A DNA stretch of 64,000 nt, from the NCBI GenBank assembly GCA_036265385.1, contig DATAPD010000020.1, positions 124,001 to 188,000 on the forward strand. Reading direction: 5' to 3'. A model generated the notes under the pieces. The model searched no databases. It saw nothing but the letters and a program-made list of their open reading frames with translations, and had not been told where the DNA came from. The position numbers were made by a program, and so were the translations under genes. Positions 26,187 to 33,813 of the stretch are shown here, one piece after another. This DNA comes from DATAPD01 sp036265385. GTDB lineage: Bacteria; Acidobacteriota; Terriglobia; Terriglobales; Acidobacteriaceae. Positions within the stretch are counted from its first letter, which is position 1; the number at the start of each line of letters is the position of its first letter.

Positions 26187-27002
26187 ATGGAACTTACCGA
26201 CAAGGTGGCGGTTATCACTGGTGGATCGATGGGGATCGGGCAGGCAATCGCTCGACTCTTCGTAGATCGTGAAGCACGAGTCGTCTTGCTTTCGCGGGAT
26301 GCGCAGCGCGCGGAGAGCGTGCGCGGTCAAATCGGGAGTACGGAACGGACCCTGGCCCTTTCCTGCGATGTCAGGAATCGAGAAGAAATTGACCGGGTTA
26401 TCGGCCTCACTCTGCATCATTACCATCGACTTGATATATGGGTGAACAATGCAGGCGTTGGGATGAGAGATTCTGCCGCAGAGATGTCAATGGACCTGTG
26501 TCACGATTTGTTCGAAACAAACTATTTCGGAGCGATCGCCGGAATGCAGGCAGTAGTCCCTGTGATGCGGCAGCAGGGAGGCGGGACAATCATCAACATC
26601 TCAAGTGTTGCCGGACATATACCTCTTCCTTTCAATGGCGCATACTCCGCCAGCAAGTTCGGAATGAACGCGTTGGGAAAAGGAGCACGTATCGAACTGA
26701 TGCGGGACAACATCAATGTCTTAACCGTTTGTCCTGGATACGTGCGGACGAGCTTCCAGGAAAATATGTTTCGGGGGCCGTCTGACAGACGAGTTCGCCC
26801 TTCATCCGTGAAGGGAATAAGCGCAGAACGTGTGGCGCACGCTGTATTGCGTGGTTATCTCAAGGGCAAGCGAGAAGTGGTTGTGCCTTGGACGATGCAT
26901 CCTGTGATCAAGCTGTACCAGTTGGTTCCCGGTCTGGTGGAGTGGAGCATGTTGAAAATGGCGGCACGAAATGATCGGAGATCGAGCACTCAGAACACAT
27001 GA
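26187..27002 (+). CDS. Short-chain dehydrogenase/reductase
   Basis: 271 residues, classical SDR: cofactor motif TGGSMGIG near the N-terminus, NNAGVG, catalytic Ser in INISSVAG, and Tyr/Lys in YSASKFG. The C-terminal 50 residues are longer than in FabG-type enzymes and contain a hydrophobic stretch (HPVIKLYQLVPGLVEWSML), as in lipid- or sterol-acting members that associate with membranes. The reading frame is open upstream to 25986, but ATG 26187 begins the domain. Its stop overlaps the ATG of the downstream ABC permease (ATGA), so the two are coupled. Substrate unknown. Confidence 0.87.
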   Translation: MELTDKVAVITGGSMGIGQAIARLFVDREARVVLLSRDAQRAESVRGQIGSTERTLALSCDVRNREEIDRVIGLTLHHYHRLDIWVNNAGVGMRDSAAEMSMDLCHDLFETNYFGAIAGMQAVVPVMRQQGGGTIINISSVAGHIPLPFNGAYSASKFGMNALGKGARIELMRDNINVLTVCPGYVRTSFQENMFRGPSDRRVRPSSVKGISAERVAHAVLRGYLKGKREVVVPWTMHPVIKLYQLVPGLVEWSMLKMAARNDRRSSTQNT

Positions 27003-28216
27003 ACCTGCATACGACTCTACGCGAATCGTTTCGAGCGCTTAGCCGACATCGGGTGAGAAGTGTGCTCACTATCCTGGGGATTGCAGTTGGTATTGGTGCA
27101 TTCATTTGCGTAATCGCCATCGGCCATGCCGCGACGAGCAAGATTGAAGATCAATTGCAGAGTCTGGGAGACAACTTCATATGGGTGGAGGCCGGTAGTC
27201 GGACGCGAGGCGGGATTCGGATGGGATCCCGCGGCACGCGTTCTTTGGTGATGCGCGATGCCGAGGCCATCGTCAGCCAAGTTCCGCTTATCAAAAAGAT
27301 GTGTCCGAACGTTGACGGTCATGTCCAGGTTGTTTACGGCGGAGAGAACTGGTCGACGATGTATCGAGGAGTGACACCAGAGTTCCTGGATATTCGTCGC
27401 TGGCACATGCGCAGCGGAGAGTTCTTTACGGAAGCCGACGTCGAGGCGGACGCTCCTGTTTGTGTGCTTGGTCATACGGTGGCAGAAAATCTCTTCGGTA
27501 TCGAAGATCCTGTCGGTAAGACCGTTCGGGTCAACTCGCTTCCTTGCAAAGTCGTCGGAACTTTGACTCCTAAAGGTTTCTCGGCTACTGGGCAGGACCA
27601 GGATGATTTCGTTGTCATGCCTTACACCACAGTGCAAAAACGGATTACCGGCACGTTCTGGCTGGACGATATTTTCCTTTCCGCCGGCGCGCGAGAAGCG
27701 ATGCCCGAAGCCACGAACCAGATCACGGGACTACTTCGCGAGCGACATCACATCAATCCGAAAGAACCAGAAGATTTCAATATCCGTCGTCCCGAAGACG
27801 TGATTCAAGCGCAACTTCAGACGAGCAATATCATGACGATCCTTCTGGCGAGCATAGCCTCGCTCTCGTTGCTTGTTGGCGGGATCGGGATCATGAACAT
27901 CATGCTGGTATCTGTCACTCAACGAACGCGAGAAATCGGCGTGCGGCTGGCTGTGGGCGCGACCGAATGGGACGTTCAGTTGCAGTTTCTGAGTGAAGCG
28001 ATTGTGTTGGGATTGCTTGGAGGCGTGTTCGGATGGCTCACTGGCTATCTCTCTTCCATTTTGGTGGAAGACGTATTCGCATTCCCCACGCAGCTCACGT
28101 ATCAGGTCTTTGTGTTCGCCGGAATTTTCTCAGTCGGAATTGGGATTCTGTTTGGCTATTATCCAGCGCGGAAAGCTTCCTTGCTAGACCCGATCCAGGG
28201 GCTGCGATTTGAATAG
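26999..28216 (+). CDS. MacB-type ABC transporter permease (FtsX superfamily)
   Basis: 405 residues: one N-terminal TM helix (about 19-42, SVLTILGIAVGIGAFICVIAIG), a periplasmic MacB-PCD domain of about 220 residues, and three C-terminal TM helices forming the FtsX domain (starting IMTILLASIASLSLLVGGIGIMN, with the coupling helix QRTREIGVRLAVGA). Such permeases work with a separate ATPase in export or in mechanotransmission across the envelope. No ABC ATPase gene stands next to it; the only one in the window is ccmA, 29 kb away. It starts inside the SDR stop codon, an odd partnership, and ends two bases from the convergent TPR gene. Confidence 0.9.
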   Translation: MNLHTTLRESFRALSRHRVRSVLTILGIAVGIGAFICVIAIGHAATSKIEDQLQSLGDNFIWVEAGSRTRGGIRMGSRGTRSLVMRDAEAIVSQVPLIKKMCPNVDGHVQVVYGGENWSTMYRGVTPEFLDIRRWHMRSGEFFTEADVEADAPVCVLGHTVAENLFGIEDPVGKTVRVNSLPCKVVGTLTPKGFSATGQDQDDFVVMPYTTVQKRITGTFWLDDIFLSAGAREAMPEATNQITGLLRERHHINPKEPEDFNIRRPEDVIQAQLQTSNIMTILLASIASLSLLVGGIGIMNIMLVSVTQRTREIGVRLAVGATEWDVQLQFLSEAIVLGLLGGVFGWLTGYLSSILVEDVFAFPTQLTYQVFVFAGIFSVGIGILFGYYPARKASLLDPIQGLRFE

Positions 28217-28218
28217 CG

Positions 28219-28527
28219 TTACTTCAGTTCATCCATCATGGCCTGCATCTCAGAGAGCGCATGATCGTTATTGGTCCGCTTTGCCGAAGCAATTCCTTGC
28301 TCAAGCATGAGCTTCGCTTCATCGGAGCGCTTCGCTCTAACCAGAGTCTGCGCGGACATGAAGTAGCCGGCGGTGTAGTCAGGATGTTTTGCGAGCAGGG
28401 TGGCGAATTGAGCGAGCGCTGAGTCGGTGTCGCCGGAATTCGAATATTCCAAGGCCAAGCCATATCGCGCGAAGGCGTCATCAGGATTTTGATCTAGCAC
28501 TTCTTGCAGCATCGCCATTCGATCCAT
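28219..28527 (-). CDS. Small TPR protein
   Basis: 102 residues with about two and a half tetratricopeptide repeats: NPDDAFARYGLALEYSNSG, then DTDSALAQFATLLAKHPDY and AGYFMSAQTLVRAKRSDEA. It is predicted to be an all-helical cytoplasmic adaptor with no signal peptide. I chose ATG 28527 (MDRMAMLQEVL), nine bases after a GGGGGA ribosome-binding site; the frame extends upstream to 28581. It is convergent with the ABC permease and divergent from the Cys-rich protein gene. No partner can be named. Confidence 0.75.
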   Translation of the reverse strand: MDRMAMLQEVLDQNPDDAFARYGLALEYSNSGDTDSALAQFATLLAKHPDYTAGYFMSAQTLVRAKRSDEAKLMLEQGIASAKRTNNDHALSEMQAMMDELK

Positions 28528-28628
28528 GGAAACTTTTCCCCCGAAAAATCTCCTTGAGTTTAACTCAGCTTTGGCCCTCACGGCTTGTGCGCGTACAATG
28601 ACGCGTTCACTTCAAAGGTAGAGCAACA

Positions 28629-29060
28629 ATGGCCTGTCCATTTTTTATGCCGCTAGAACGATTTGGAGACGGCGGATGGTCTCATCCCTCTCGGCTGCCC
28701 CTGGGTAGTGGCTGGCGCGGGGTTTGTACGTCGGCCATTGCGGCCTCGCCGCCCGACGACCACATTATTCAGGAACGATGCAACCTTGGGTATGCGCTCG
28801 AATGTCCAAATCTACCGTGTGTCCGTCAGTTTGATGCAGTTCGATTTAGCGTTTCCAAGTGCCTCAATGGCGTAGTCACTCTAAGTTTTGTTTGCGAGCG
28901 CGACCATCGACCCATTCAACACGGCACGGTTGAGTTCTCGAGGCTGGATCAGCGTTGGACGAGTCCTCACGCTGATTACCGAATTCAAAAGATGGCGGAG
29001 TGTTACCTCGATTCGTACCTGCGGAAGAATAACTCTGAAATTCAAGCTTCAACTGGATAA
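28629..29060 (+). CDS. Conserved-looking Cys/His/Trp-rich protein of unknown function
   Basis: 143 residues, no signal peptide, not recognised. It opens MACPFFMP, then has a Trp/Gly/Pro-rich stretch (LPLGSGWRGVCT) and a cluster of cysteines at positions 3, 33, 51, 59 and 64 (RCNLGYALECPNLPC), plus Cys78 and Cys89 (VCERDHRP). It closes with a helix IQKMAECYLDSYLRK. Spacing and conserved-looking aromatics suggest a metal or Fe-S site, but no known ligand pattern fits exactly. An AGG-type ribosome-binding site precedes the ATG. The thioesterase gene begins 12 bp downstream, so the two are probably one operon. Confidence 0.6.
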   Translation: MACPFFMPLERFGDGGWSHPSRLPLGSGWRGVCTSAIAASPPDDHIIQERCNLGYALECPNLPCVRQFDAVRFSVSKCLNGVVTLSFVCERDHRPIQHGTVEFSRLDQRWTSPHADYRIQKMAECYLDSYLRKNNSEIQASTG

Positions 29061-29072
29061 GGACAAACGTTA

Positions 29073-29576
29073 ATGATCAACGCTGAGCAGCAGAGCATGC
29101 CGCGTCCCGTCCGCGACTCGCAGTCGGAAATGGCGGAAATTGTTCTTCCAAACGATGCCAATCCCCTCGGCGCCCTTCTTGGTGGACGTCTGATGCACTG
29201 GATTGACCTGGCGGGGGCGATGGCTGCTCACCGTCATTCGCGGCAGTACGTGGTGACTGCATCGATCGACCACTTAGATTTTTTGGTCCCAGTACGTGTC
29301 GGTGACCTGGTGATTTTGCGATCTTCCGTGAACCGAGTCTTTCACACCTCAATGGAGGTAGGCGTCAAGGTTTGGGTTGAGAATTATCTGCATGACGACT
29401 GCAAGCATGTGAGTTCGGCGTACTTAACGTTCGTAGCCATCGATGCGACAGGGCGACACCTCACGGTTCCACCGGTAGTACCCGAAACGGAGGAGCAACA
29501 ACGTCGTTACAACGACGCGGGACGTCGTCGCGAAATTCGCCGATCAGAACTCGAACGAAGAAAACGACGAAGCTGA
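29073..29576 (+). CDS. Acyl-CoA thioesterase, hotdog fold (YciA/ACOT type)
   Basis: 167 residues. Hotdog features: VLPNDANPLGALLGGRLMHW, with the Asn-Pro-x-Gly-x-x-x-Gly-Gly pattern and the long central helix, where the catalytic acidic residue is Asp in WIDLAGAMAA; then ASIDHLDFLVPVRVGDLV and VEVGVKVW-like strands. It hydrolyses acyl-CoA esters in the cytosol and is probably hexameric. The last 30 residues are very basic (RRREIRRSELERRKRR), an extension not needed for the fold. AAGGA stands nine bases before the ATG. It follows the Cys-rich protein closely and is followed by the cydAB control region. Confidence 0.88.
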   Translation: MINAEQQSMPRPVRDSQSEMAEIVLPNDANPLGALLGGRLMHWIDLAGAMAAHRHSRQYVVTASIDHLDFLVPVRVGDLVILRSSVNRVFHTSMEVGVKVWVENYLHDDCKHVSSAYLTFVAIDATGRHLTVPPVVPETEEQQRRYNDAGRRREIRRSELERRKRRS

Positions 29577-29591
29577 CCTGAGTACACAGGT
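29576..29591. repeat. Inverted repeat ACCTG-N6-CAGGT between thioesterase and cydAB
   Basis: A perfect 5-bp inverted repeat with a six-base spacer, starting on the last base of the thioesterase stop codon and ending four bases before the CRP-like palindrome. It could be an operator or the base of a weak hairpin; no T-run follows. Confidence 0.4.
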
Positions 29592-29594
29592 CCC

Positions 29595-29638
29595 GTGTGA
29601 TGAATGTCACACAGCCTCTCTGGTCCGGATGTTAGTCT
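29595..29638 (+). promoter_or_regulatory. CRP/FNR-family site and class II promoter of cydAB
   Basis: GTGTGATGAATGTCACAC (29595-29612) is a perfect palindrome in its outer arms and matches the CRP core TGTGA-N6-TCACA at every fixed position. Its centre, 29603.5, lies 41.5 bp before a transcription start at 29645, which is the start implied by the -10 box TAGTCT at 29633-29638. That is the class II activator position. The leader would be 15 nt, with AGGA ahead of the cydA ATG. The regulator itself is not in the window. Confidence 0.65.
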
Positions 29639-29659
29639 TGCGAAAACTCAGGATTTTCT

Positions 29660-30997
29660 ATGGATAGTGCGCTGCTCGTTCACCGGCTGCATTTCGCATT
29701 TACTATCACATTCCATTATTTGTTCCCCCAATTGACGATGGGGTTGGCCCCTCTGATCGTTTATTTGAAAACCAGGGCTCTCCGCACGGGAAATCAGACT
29801 TACAACAATGCAGCCCGATTCTGGGCCAAGATTTTCGGAATCAATTTTGTGCTTGGGGTAGTGACCGGCATACCCATGGAATTTCAGTTTGGTACGAATT
29901 GGTCGCATTTCTCGCGCTTCGCCGGAGGCGTCATCGGGCAAACCTTGGCCATGGAAGGCATGTTTGCCTTCTTCCTGGAATCGGCATTCTTGGGATTGTT
30001 CCTGTTTGGTGAAAAGCGTTTATCACCCCGAGCGCACTGGTGGTCGGCTGTCGCCGTGTTTGTTGGATCATGGCTTTCTGGTTACTTCATCATTGCCACT
30101 GACGCATGGATGCAACATCCAACCGGCCATCAATTCGCGCCTGATGGATCAGTGCAATTGGCTAGCTTTTGGGCGCTGGTTCTGAATCCATGGGCGTGGT
30201 GGCAATATGCGCACAACATGAGCGGAGCGGTAATCACCGGGGCTTTCGTGATGGCTTCGGTTGGAGCGTTTTATTTACTTTGGGACAAATTCAATGATTA
30301 CGGGAAAATATTTGTTTCGACTGGTGTAGTTGCAGCCTTCATCGCAACTCTGCTTCAACTGTTTCCCACCGGTGACGGGCAAGGCAGGATGGTGACTCAA
30401 CATCAACCGGCGACGCTTGCTGCCATGGAAGCGTTATTTGTGAGTCAGCCTGGGGCCCCACTCGTAATCATCGGCCAGCCGAACGTTGCAGAGCAAAAAA
30501 TCGATAATCCAATCGTTGTTCCAAAAATGTTAAGTGCGCTGACCTATCGGCGGTGGGGAGCACATGTGCAAGGGCTAGACGCTTTTCCGAGAGATCAATG
30601 GCCCGATAACATTCCGCTTCTCTACTACAGCTATCACATCATGGTTGGCCTGGGCACCATCTTCATTGCGATTGCTTTGATCGGAATAGTTTTGCTTCGA
30701 CTCGGCCGACTTTATCGGACAAAGTGGATGCTTTGGGTTTTGATGCTGAGCCTACCCTTTCCATACATTGCGAATACGGCAGGCTGGATGACCGCTGAAC
30801 TAGGGCGTCAGCCATGGCTGGTTTACGGTCTGATGCGAACGGCCGATGGCTACTCAAAAACTGTTTCGGCAGGGAACGGCACGTTTACGCTGCTTGGTTT
30901 TCTCGGCATGTATACGGTGCTAGGAATTCTGTTTCTTTTTCTCGTTCGACGTGAAATTGAGATCGGACCTTCCGAATCAGTGACAGGAATTCACTAG
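29660..30997 (+). CDS. cydA: Cytochrome bd ubiquinol oxidase subunit I
   Basis: Quinol-binding, haem-carrying subunit of the bd-type terminal oxidase, which reduces O2 to water at high affinity without pumping protons. 445 residues with about nine TM helices, the short Q-loop form. Visible landmarks: His near residue 13 in LHFAFTITFHYLF, the GRQPW motif (ELGRQPWLVYGLMRT, about 378-392) with the Q-loop before it, and NPWAWWQYAHNMSGA around the haem b595/b558 His. The short Q-loop group includes the cyanide-insensitive oxidases. cydB follows nine bases later. Expression probably depends on the CRP/FNR-type site upstream. No cydX-like small ORF or cydCD genes are adjacent. Confidence 0.96.
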   Translation: MDSALLVHRLHFAFTITFHYLFPQLTMGLAPLIVYLKTRALRTGNQTYNNAARFWAKIFGINFVLGVVTGIPMEFQFGTNWSHFSRFAGGVIGQTLAMEGMFAFFLESAFLGLFLFGEKRLSPRAHWWSAVAVFVGSWLSGYFIIATDAWMQHPTGHQFAPDGSVQLASFWALVLNPWAWWQYAHNMSGAVITGAFVMASVGAFYLLWDKFNDYGKIFVSTGVVAAFIATLLQLFPTGDGQGRMVTQHQPATLAAMEALFVSQPGAPLVIIGQPNVAEQKIDNPIVVPKMLSALTYRRWGAHVQGLDAFPRDQWPDNIPLLYYSYHIMVGLGTIFIAIALIGIVLLRLGRLYRTKWMLWVLMLSLPFPYIANTAGWMTAELGRQPWLVYGLMRTADGYSKTVSAGNGTFTLLGFLGMYTVLGILFLFLVRREIEIGPSESVTGIH

Positions 30998-31006
30998 AGG
31001 TCAAGA

Positions 31007-32044
31007 ATGCCAACAGTCTGGTTCATCATCGTCGCAGTCATGATTACGGCGTACGTGGTCCTTGACGGTTTCGATCTTGGAGCGGGAGCTATCTACCTGC
31101 TCGTCGCGAAGACACCCCAGGAGCGTCGCGCGGTACTTCGCTCAATTGGGCCTGTATGGGATGGAAATGAAGTGTGGCTGCTCGCCGCAGGCGGCACGTT
31201 GTACTTCGCTTTTCCGCTGCTCTACGCTTCAAGCTTTAGTGGTTTTTACCTGCCTCTCATGATGGTGCTGTGGCTTCTGATGCTGCGTGCGATCGGTATC
31301 GAGTTTCGAGCGCACCTTGAAAATCCCGTGTGGCAAGGATTTTTCGAAGTAGTGTTCAGTGTTTCCAGCGCTCTACTCGCAATCTTCTTCGGCGCGGCAT
31401 TGGGCAACGTGATCAGGGGTGTTCCGCTTGGTCCTGACGGTTACTTCTTCGAACCACTCTGGACAAATTTCCGGTTGAGTGACAATCCAGGCATTCTGGA
31501 TTGGTATACGGTGATGGCGGGCCTGGTAGCGCTTACCACCTTAACTGTGCACGGAGCGCTCTACGTCGCGATTAAGACGGAAGATCCCATATCACGTCGC
31601 GCACGCGGAATCGCGATGATTGCCTGGCCTGTGCAGTTCTTCCTGACTTGCTTCAGTCTAATGGCTACTTATTTCGTTCGGCCTGAGGTGACTGCGAACT
31701 ACAAGTTCTACCCAATCGGTTTGCTTATTCCGGTCGTTGTTTTCGCTTCGCTGTCCACGATTGTTTGGGCGATTCCAAAAGGCAAAGATCGTCTTGCGTT
31801 TGTTGCGTCAAGTTTCTACATAACGGGCATGCTCGTGGGCGCAGCGTTCGCCCTTTATCCGATCGTGCTGCCTGCACGACAACCACAATTCAATCTCACT
31901 ATCGGGAATACCGCGGCTGGCTCGCACGGATTGGCCGTGGGGCTTTACTGGTGGCTGCTCGGCATGATCTTGGCCGTCATCTATTTCGTCTTTATCTATC
32001 GGATGTTTCGTGGAAAAGTTCAAATGGATGCCGAGGGTTACTAG
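31007..32044 (+). CDS. cydB: Cytochrome bd ubiquinol oxidase subunit II
   Basis: Second structural subunit of the bd oxidase, 345 residues with eight or nine TM helices. It starts with VWFIIVAVMITAYVVLDGFDLGAGAIYLL, the typical first helix containing the DGFDLG motif, followed by GPVWDGNEVWLLAAGG, also diagnostic. AGAGGTC lies six bases before the ATG. It is translated from the same transcript as cydA. A third small subunit is not evident in the 61 bp before the next gene. Confidence 0.96.
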   Translation: MPTVWFIIVAVMITAYVVLDGFDLGAGAIYLLVAKTPQERRAVLRSIGPVWDGNEVWLLAAGGTLYFAFPLLYASSFSGFYLPLMMVLWLLMLRAIGIEFRAHLENPVWQGFFEVVFSVSSALLAIFFGAALGNVIRGVPLGPDGYFFEPLWTNFRLSDNPGILDWYTVMAGLVALTTLTVHGALYVAIKTEDPISRRARGIAMIAWPVQFFLTCFSLMATYFVRPEVTANYKFYPIGLLIPVVVFASLSTIVWAIPKGKDRLAFVASSFYITGMLVGAAFALYPIVLPARQPQFNLTIGNTAAGSHGLAVGLYWWLLGMILAVIYFVFIYRMFRGKVQMDAEGY

Positions 32045-32105
32045 ACACTTTTCTTCCTGGTTACTTTCCTAGCACCTGCGCAGGTTTGCCGTACCATGTG
32101 CTGCA

Positions 32106-32864
32106 ATGAGTTCACGTCTCGAAAATAAAGTTGCCATTATTACGGGTGCTGGCACCGGCATAGGGCGAGCTTGTGCGATCGCCTTTGCGCGAGAAGGAGC
32201 GAAGCTCGTGCTGGTTGGCAGGCGTAAGCCGATTCTCGAATCTGTCGCACACGACTGCGGTAATATCCCACTCCTGGTGTCAGCAGACATCTCCGAACAG
32301 AATGACAGTGAGAGGGTCGTGTCTGAAACGGTTGCGCAGTACGGCCGAATCGACGTCCTGGTCAATAACGCCGGCATCCTTCACATCGGAACCGTTGAGC
32401 AGATCACTCCCGAGCAGTGGGACGAGACATTTCGCGTCAACGTTCGTGGGGTCTGGTTATTGTCGCGGTCTGTTCTGCCTCTCTTCAGAAAAGCGGGCGG
32501 GGGATCGATCATCAATGTTGCATCTGTTTTGGGTGTGAATGGTGCACGCTTTCGTGCTGCGTATGCTGCGTCGAAGGGGTCAGTCGTGCTTCTGACAAAA
32601 TGCATGGCCATTGACCACGGGCCCGAAAACATTCGGGTCAACGCCTTGTGTCCCTCCTTCATCGAGACTGACCTAACAGCGGCCGTGCTGGCTAATTCTT
32701 CCGACCCCGAGGCAATGCGGCGCGAGAGAATTTCCGTGCATCCGATCGGAAGATTAGGGCAACCCGAAGATACTGCGGGGTTAGCTGTGTTTCTGGCGAG
32801 CGATGAATCATCGTGGGTGACAGGCGCCGTGTATCCCATCGACGGCGGGTATTTGGCAGTTTGA
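32106..32864 (+). CDS. SDR oxidoreductase, FabG-like
   Basis: 252 residues, the length of classical SDRs. TGAGTGIG cofactor loop, Asp after strand 3 (SADISEQND), NNAGILHIG, catalytic Ser in INVASVLG, Tyr/Lys in YAASKGSV and the C-terminal closing motif YPIDGGYLAV. Similar proteins reduce 3-oxoacyl-ACP/CoA or oxidise secondary alcohols; there are no fatty-acid genes alongside to decide. It is preceded by cydB at 61 bp with no terminator, so readthrough is possible. Confidence 0.88.
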   Translation: MSSRLENKVAIITGAGTGIGRACAIAFAREGAKLVLVGRRKPILESVAHDCGNIPLLVSADISEQNDSERVVSETVAQYGRIDVLVNNAGILHIGTVEQITPEQWDETFRVNVRGVWLLSRSVLPLFRKAGGGSIINVASVLGVNGARFRAAYAASKGSVVLLTKCMAIDHGPENIRVNALCPSFIETDLTAAVLANSSDPEAMRRERISVHPIGRLGQPEDTAGLAVFLASDESSWVTGAVYPIDGGYLAV

Positions 32865-32913
32865 ATTTAGATGTCAGCGTTTGCGGTGATGCAAAAGCTC
32901 TGTGCCAGGTCTG

Positions 32914-32919
32914 TATAAT
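32914..32919 (+). promoter_or_regulatory. -10 box TATAAT upstream of the Mrp ATPase gene
   Basis: A consensus TATAAT at 32914-32919 with no convincing -35 (GCAAAA at 17 bp). It implies a start near 32926 and a leader of 20-40 nt. Confidence 0.4.
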
Positions 32920-32947
32920 CTTTAGTTAACCTCTGAACGACTCCACA

Positions 32948-33811
32948 TTGGATGGTGAACTCTTGAGCTCTCATACCCATGCGCCTAGACAAGCTGTGCC
33001 CGCACCCCAACCACTTCCTGGTGTTGACGCCATCATTGCGGTGGGCTCGGGCAAGGGCGGCGTTGGCAAAACCACGCTGGCAGTAAATCTTGCCGTTGCA
33101 TTGGCACGGCAGGGTTTCAAAGTGGGACTTCTGGACGGTGATGTTTACGGCCCTAATGTCCCGCTCATGCTAGGAACAAATGCGCAACCCAAGGCGGCAG
33201 CGGACAATCGCATTGAGCCGCTGGAGGCGCATGGGCTAAAAACGATTTCAGTCGGATTCCTCAATCCTGGAGATAAACCAGTCATCTGGCGCGGCCCGAT
33301 GCTGCATTCGATCATTCGACAGTTCCTTGGATCGGTGGAATGGGGGCAACTCGATTACCTCATCATCGATTTACCTCCAGGAACGGGAGACGTAGCTCTG
33401 TCACTCATCCAGACTGTTCCGCTCACGGGGGCCATTGTCGTCTCAACGCCATCAGACGTAGCACTCCAGGATGCGCGAAAGGCAATCGAGATGTTTCGCC
33501 AAATGAAAGTGGATATCGTGGGCATAGTCGAAAATATGAGCTACTTCGTTTGTCCGCACTGTCATCAAGAGGTCGATATCTTTGCCAAGGGTGGGGCGGA
33601 AAAGACGGCGACGCAATTCGGCGTTACTTTTCTTGGAAACATTGAGCTAGACCCTGACATCCGGAGCGCGGGGGATAGCGGCAAACCTGTGGTGCTACAG
33701 GGAGAAGATTCGCCACACGCGAAGTCGATTTACGCGTTTGCGAAGCAAGTGTTGAAGCGGGTGGACGAAATTAAGGCGAGTTCTTCTCAGAGCGTAATTC
33801 AGATTCAGTAG
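32948..33811 (+). CDS. apbC: Mrp/NBP35 family iron-sulfur carrier ATPase
   Basis: P-loop ATPase (ApbC/Mrp) that carries and delivers [4Fe-4S] clusters. 287 residues: deviant Walker A GKGGVGKTT at about 34-42, LLDGDVYGPNVP (switch I), DYLIIDLPPGTGD (Walker B) and the cluster-binding CPHC (about 199-202) in YFVCPHCHQEV. The N-terminal DUF59 domain found in many Mrp proteins is missing; the first 25 residues are a His/Pro-rich leader. The start is a TTG: either 32948, or 32963 with GGTGA upstream. It may mature the Fe-S proteins of the cell generally. It ends two bases from the convergent oxidoreductase gene. Confidence 0.9.
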   Translation: MDGELLSSHTHAPRQAVPAPQPLPGVDAIIAVGSGKGGVGKTTLAVNLAVALARQGFKVGLLDGDVYGPNVPLMLGTNAQPKAAADNRIEPLEAHGLKTISVGFLNPGDKPVIWRGPMLHSIIRQFLGSVEWGQLDYLIIDLPPGTGDVALSLIQTVPLTGAIVVSTPSDVALQDARKAIEMFRQMKVDIVGIVENMSYFVCPHCHQEVDIFAKGGAEKTATQFGVTFLGNIELDPDIRSAGDSGKPVVLQGEDSPHAKSIYAFAKQVLKRVDEIKASSSQSVIQIQ

Positions 33812-33813
33812 CA

